From: Chrysomallon squamiferum
Lineage: Eukaryota > Mollusca > Gastropoda > Neomphalida > Peltospiridae
NCBI GenBank assembly: GCA_012295275.1
Contig: CM022667.1
Location: 17,765,245-17,829,244 of the forward strand
DNA length: 64,000 bases
Reading direction: 5' to 3'
In this document: positions 59,517-64,000 of the stretch, in pieces
Layout of the letters: every line of letters starts with the position of its first letter
Position numbering within the stretch: the stretch's first letter is position 1
The notes under the pieces: generated by a model
Told to the model about the DNA's origin: nothing
The model's input: the letters and a program-made list of their open reading frames with translations, nothing else
Database searches by the model: none
Translations under genes and position numbers: made by a program

Positions 59517-59605
59517 CTAAAGTTTGTTTTTACGAGACATATAGCTGTGTTCTGATGAACGAGCTGGAACTACTTTCATCTGCCCGCAGCCAGGCAGGTT
59601 TATCT
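59517..59605 (-). CDS. Weak candidate terminal exon
   Basis: Minus-strand acceptor TTACTGTTTTCAG precedes two open frames. One reads INLPGCGQMKVVPARSSEHS and continues to a TAG. The other reads KPAWLRADESSSSSFIRTQL and ends at TAA after YVS. Composition is CG-richer than the flanks. No upstream partner exon or family is recognised, so this may be chance. Confidence 0.2.
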
Positions 59606-60681
59606 GAAAACAGTAATTAAACACTGCTTTTTAAGCGCGGTCTAAAGAAATGAGTAATGAATTACTCTGCTCTGTCTTGGTAATATTTTCTGAATGATTT
59701 ATATTTAAGATAAATGGCAGAACGAAGAAGCAAAACCAAATCTATGCAAGCATACATATCTTTATATAAATAAACAAATAAACAAAAACCATCAAACAAA
59801 CAAAAAACAAAAACAAACAAATAAACCAATGACATTAGAATATTTTGCATTAGTATAAGAAATATTTACAATTCAGACTTTTAATGGCGTGATTTATAAA
59901 ATAAATGTTTATAACATTTGTTCTACTGTTTTTTTATTTATCTACTTATTTTACAGTTTTTTATTTATCTACTTATTTTACAGTTTTTTATTTATCTATT
60001 TATTTTATGTACATTTTAATGTGTTACAAGTTACGACGAATGGGTTTATGTCAGCATGTATATATGTTTGTGTGTGCATATATAAATTATTCACACATAT
60101 CCACACTTACACATACATACACACATACAAACACTAAATACGCATATATACATACATATGAGTATATGATTGTGTTGGTGTGTATGAGTCTGTTTGGATA
60201 TGTGTATTCATTGTACATAATTCAGCTAATATACGGAAATGTTGAAAGCACGGGTCGCAGATTCCAGATGTTTAAATTACAGACGCCACCTGTCGTTCTG
60301 AAACACTTTATCTTTACCTGCAATCACTACAGCAGAATGAGATTTGGAAACTTACGTTTATATTTGTTTCCAGTGAGAAAAGCAACACAACAGCAGTAAA
60401 CAGTATACTGTATATATATAATACGAAAAAGATCTACATAGTAATGTTGAGCAGTAATTTTAAATTATCTATTTTGTGTGTGTGTGTGTATTGGCTGGAT
60501 TGTCTGAATGTGATAATACTGAATACATGTATATATGTACGGAAGTTCAGTGTGCGTGCGTGTGTTCCTGTGCGTGTGTGACAGCGCGCGTTTCTGAGTG
60601 GGAGAAAATAAAATACATGCGTACTTGTGTATGTGTTTATGTGTATGTGTATGTGTGTATATGTGTATGTGTGTATATGTG

Positions 60682-60685
<4 letters not shown>

Positions 60686-60722
<37 letters not shown>
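60686..60722. repeat. (GTAT)/(AT)n microsatellite
   Basis: GTAT-rich DNA from 60625 passing into an AT run. Confidence 0.88.
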
Positions 60723-60725
<3 letters not shown>

Positions 60726-60828
60726 ATGTGTTTGTGTGTGTACGTAGTGGATTTGATGTGATATAAATGTTTGGTATATTATCATTATTTATGGATATAT
60801 GCTTTCGTTTGTCTGGCTATTGGTTTGT

Positions 60829-60831
<3 letters not shown>

Positions 60832-60921
<90 letters not shown>
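60832..60921. repeat. (GA)n microsatellite
   Basis: Perfect GA run of about 90 bp. Confidence 0.95.
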
Positions 60922-60924
<3 letters not shown>

Positions 60925-61019
60925 AAAATTCAGCTATCTGGTTAATATCTTAAGATATCATCAACTTTATCCTGCGATAGTTAGAAAACCGATTCGACCT
61001 GAATTAGAACAAATATGAT

Positions 61020-62436
61020 GTATTAAGACATAAAGTAACCAGTTATTTGTTTTATCCTGCAATCCTAAATGATACTCAAATTAAATGAAATTAACTATTT
61101 TATTCCTCAAATCACTGCTTTCGAGAGTAGTAGATTAAAAATAAAAGCCGTACAGCAACACAAAAGAGTTGTTATATAAAACAGTTTATTTGATTTATTT
61201 TTTTTTTTTTTTTTTTTTTTCTATGTTTTTCTTTTTAAAGTTTACAAAGTGGTATTTTAATAATTAAATCAGGTATTAAACATGTAATTTGTTAATATAG
61301 TTTCGCCCCGAAAAGCTCTATTTATATAAGGAATTTTTGTACCGAATATTTCTTCGTGTTTTTGTGATAACAAAGATATATAATTCTGTATGTAATGTTT
61401 ATTTATTTAAATTAGGTTTGTTTTATATATTATTTTATTGAGAAGCTAATATTTACATTTTATATTATAAATTAGATAAGTAATTTACCCACGTAATTAA
61501 ATATAAACAAACAGGTAATATATTAAAATAGCAATGAAATTACATATAATCGCGCATAAACGTGTGCGCAAATATTTTGCGTTTGTGTGTGCGAGAGAGA
61601 TTTTTATATCTTAGCATATGTGCATTTTGCATACATGTATTTGTATAAATAGGTATTAATATGTATGCACGATAAGAGATATATGTGTATAATTTATGTG
61701 TGTACACATACACGCACCCACGCGCGCGCCCACACGTACACACATACTACATATATATATATATATATATGAATTATTTTATGTAATTTCATTTCTATTT
61801 TAATATATTATATGTATTTTTATATTTAATCACGTACTCATCAAACAAAAGTTATCTAATTTCTGAAATAAGAGAGGGTCATGTTTTTACCTTTGATAGT
61901 TTGCCATTCGGCTATTTGTTATCTCAGTCTCCTACCCGCTTTTTTCAAAACCGTTCTTTAGCTTTCCCAGAACAGATAATTCTTTAATAGCCATAATGAA
62001 TTTTTAATAAATTAAAATTGTGTTTAACTGCCATAAACAATTTGTATAATACTACAACAGGATTAACTGAAAACTATATCACTGAAGTGGTATCTCAGTT
62101 AATACTGTATATTATTGTTCTAAAATAGTAAAAAGCGTTTCTGTGAAATAACAACATAACACACTGAACGTTTTTACATTATGAAAATAAAAACGTTTCA
62201 GTGACAGAATCACCCACTGCTTCTTTGTTCTCCAGTTAATACTGAGTCAGTCTGTCAGTATTGCCATGCATCCTTATCTCTCACACACATATTCATAGAT
62301 TCGTATAAATACAAACATATTTACATACATAATATAATAAAAGACACACACAGATTCTTACATACACATATATATACAGTAAATACAAATAATACATGTA
62401 TGCATATAGATAAAAATACATTCGTGTTTGCCTGTC

Positions 62437-62492
<56 letters not shown>

Positions 62493-62502
62493 ACATACAC
62501 AC

Positions 62503-62568
<66 letters not shown>

Positions 62569-63515
62569 ACACACACACACACACTTACACACACATCTGC
62601 GCACTTGATTTATACATAACTTTCTGCATAGGAAATTCATTAATCAAGGAGAAATTATGTATAAAGCAAATATTTTAGGTCACTTTTGTCATTTTTCACT
62701 TTAAAGGTGTCTGGGTATTGAACATTTTTAAAAGTTAATTTTTTTTTTTTTTGTAAGAAGCGACACGAACTCGATACATCTGACACGGCGAAAATGTTCG
62801 CTTTTTTTTCTTTTTTTTTATTAAAATCGATAAATGTTTTGTGCCATCCAATGTGGCCTGAGTAAATTAACTTACATTTTGTTCTCTTGAGTATGTAACA
62901 CGTGAATGCATTTACCACATAGCACATCCACACAAAGCAGGCACAGGTTTACACCTTATGTAATTAAATGCGTGTAATTGGCAGCATGGATATATACACA
63001 CATACGACTAATTGTATGTGTGTACGTATGAAGATATGTTTGTAATATATAATATATATTTTATTTGTTTATTTCATAGTTTACTTAAATAATAGGTATA
63101 TTATTTATAGGTGCATATATATTTGTCTATTGGAAAACGTTTTATTCATAATTTTCATAAGCGGTAACTTTTGTTGTTTATTTAATTTATTTATATTAAT
63201 TATAATAAAACACACACACACAAACACACACACACACACACACACATATACACGCACACTCACACAACCATACACTCACATATACATAAAGCAGGCAGTG
63301 GAACAGAATTAAATCAAGTTGTTATTACTTATATCATTGTATACATGCATAAATGTCAGATTACTGCTCGATTAATCAGCTTGAAAGGAACCGCCAATTT
63401 CGAATCAAATTAAGTTAAATGTATTGTTTTATTTATTTATTTTTTTATTTATTACACAAACAAACAAGTAAAATAGATCACACAAACATACAAGTAAACG
63501 AAGGAATGTTTAACA
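61020..63515. other. Gene-free AT-rich interval
   Basis: No coding sequence is supported. It holds a poly-T run (61198-61220), AC/GA microsatellites at 62440-62600 and an (AC)n run at 63212-63245. If the exon at 63519 onward is the channel's first exon, this whole stretch is its intron. Confidence 0.5.
62440..62600. repeat. (GT)-(GA)-(AC)n compound microsatellite
   Basis: GT run, then GA run, then a long AC run with TTACAC interruptions. The GT and AC runs are complementary and could pair. Confidence 0.92.
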
Positions 63516-63518
63516 TAC

Positions 63519-63690
63519 CTCTAATCGGTGAACTGCAAGACAGACGCGAGGGTGTTTACACGACAACATCGCAGTGAGCCGACGTGCGGTGAAATGTTCG
63601 GCTTTAGCAGCTGCGGCTTAGTCGATAAGCTTAACGATTGGCGAGTCCATGTGGGAGATGACATTGATCAAGCTTGACTACGTAAATTAA
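63519..63690 (-). promoter_or_regulatory. Candidate promoter and non-coding first exon of a minus-strand gene
   Basis: A compositional island (CG-rich relative to flanks, with several CpGs, about 63540-63665) ends on the minus strand in a consensus donor, TTAGAG|GTATGT (exon end 63519). It has no long open frame, as expected of a 5' UTR exon. The nearest downstream minus-strand acceptor with a coding exon is that of the SK-type channel at 52948, so it may be that gene's first exon across a 10.6-kb intron. This link is inference. Confidence 0.35.
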
Positions 63691-63806
63691 TTATTAACCT
63701 TGAAATATTCATAATATCAACGCTCGGAGGACACCGCTAAATATTATACTACTGCCCATACTGCCCAGACACGCCATTGTGGGCCCTTTGTATGTAAACG
63801 TGTTGT

Positions 63807-63808
<2 letters not shown>

Positions 63809-63898
<90 letters not shown>
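63809..63898. repeat. (GA)n microsatellite
   Basis: Perfect GA run of about 88 bp near the right edge. Nothing else is seen from 63700 to 64000. Confidence 0.95.
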
Positions 63899-63899
<1 letters not shown>

Positions 63900-64000
63900 A
63901 TAATCAAAGGTACAATATGAAATAATATAATGCAGTATGTAATAAAACCGTTAAGACATATTACGACAACCTAACTCTGTCTCTTGACTTTCTTTTTTCC

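Noticed and set aside
60200-60400. Plus-strand frame ending in FPVRKATQQQ
   Set aside because: It starts inside an AC/CATA microsatellite and shows no domain or conserved motif.

Overview
This is a eukaryotic, almost certainly animal, nuclear genome window. Genes are split by introns with GT..AG borders. The background is AT-rich, and much of the window is microsatellite (GA, AC, AT, AAT, CATA/TATG) and minisatellite DNA. The genes (an RGK-type small GTPase, an SK-type calcium-activated K+ channel, secreted PAN/beta-propeller proteins, a possible SUEL-type lectin tail) together with the repeat style fit a lophotrochozoan, most likely a mollusc. That placement is inference. Every recognised gene is on the minus strand.

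Layout. 1.4-10.6 kb: two tandem, same-strand, six-exon paralogues. Each encodes a signal peptide, a PAN/apple-like domain and a YWTD-like beta-propeller, and intron phases match one for one. 2.99-3.64 kb, inside an intron of the first copy: a decayed pogo/Tigger-like DNA transposon with an internal 12-bp minisatellite. 12.1-16.0 kb: isolated pieces of one or more further minus-strand secreted-protein genes (a signal-peptide exon and a terminal exon that reads like the end of a SUEL lectin), interrupted by a 1.15-kb array of 23-bp units. 17.3-23.6 kb: a 6.3-kb array of a 31-bp satellite with higher-order internal duplications. A second signal-peptide-like exon lies about 50 bp beyond it. 26.5-31.0 kb: a four-exon RGK GTPase. 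31.0-51.5 kb: no convincing gene, but many minisatellites, decayed satellites and inverted repeat pairs. 51.6-52.9 kb: an SK-type channel whose whole coding sequence is one exon, with a splice acceptor just upstream of the start. 53-64 kb: satellites and microsatellites. A CG-richer putative first exon with a good donor at 63.5 kb could be the channel's 5' UTR.

Functional links. The RGK GTPase (a family known to restrain voltage-gated Ca2+ channels) and the SK channel (opened by Ca2+/calmodulin) both act on calcium-dependent excitability. Nothing in the sequence shows that they are co-regulated. The PAN/propeller pair looks like a secreted, adhesion- or recognition-type family under local duplication. 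A 163-bp block of the PAN exon is about 96% identical between copies while the propeller exons are strongly diverged, which suggests gene conversion. The palindromic CRE octamer TGACGTCA occurs at least 12 times, well above composition-based expectation.
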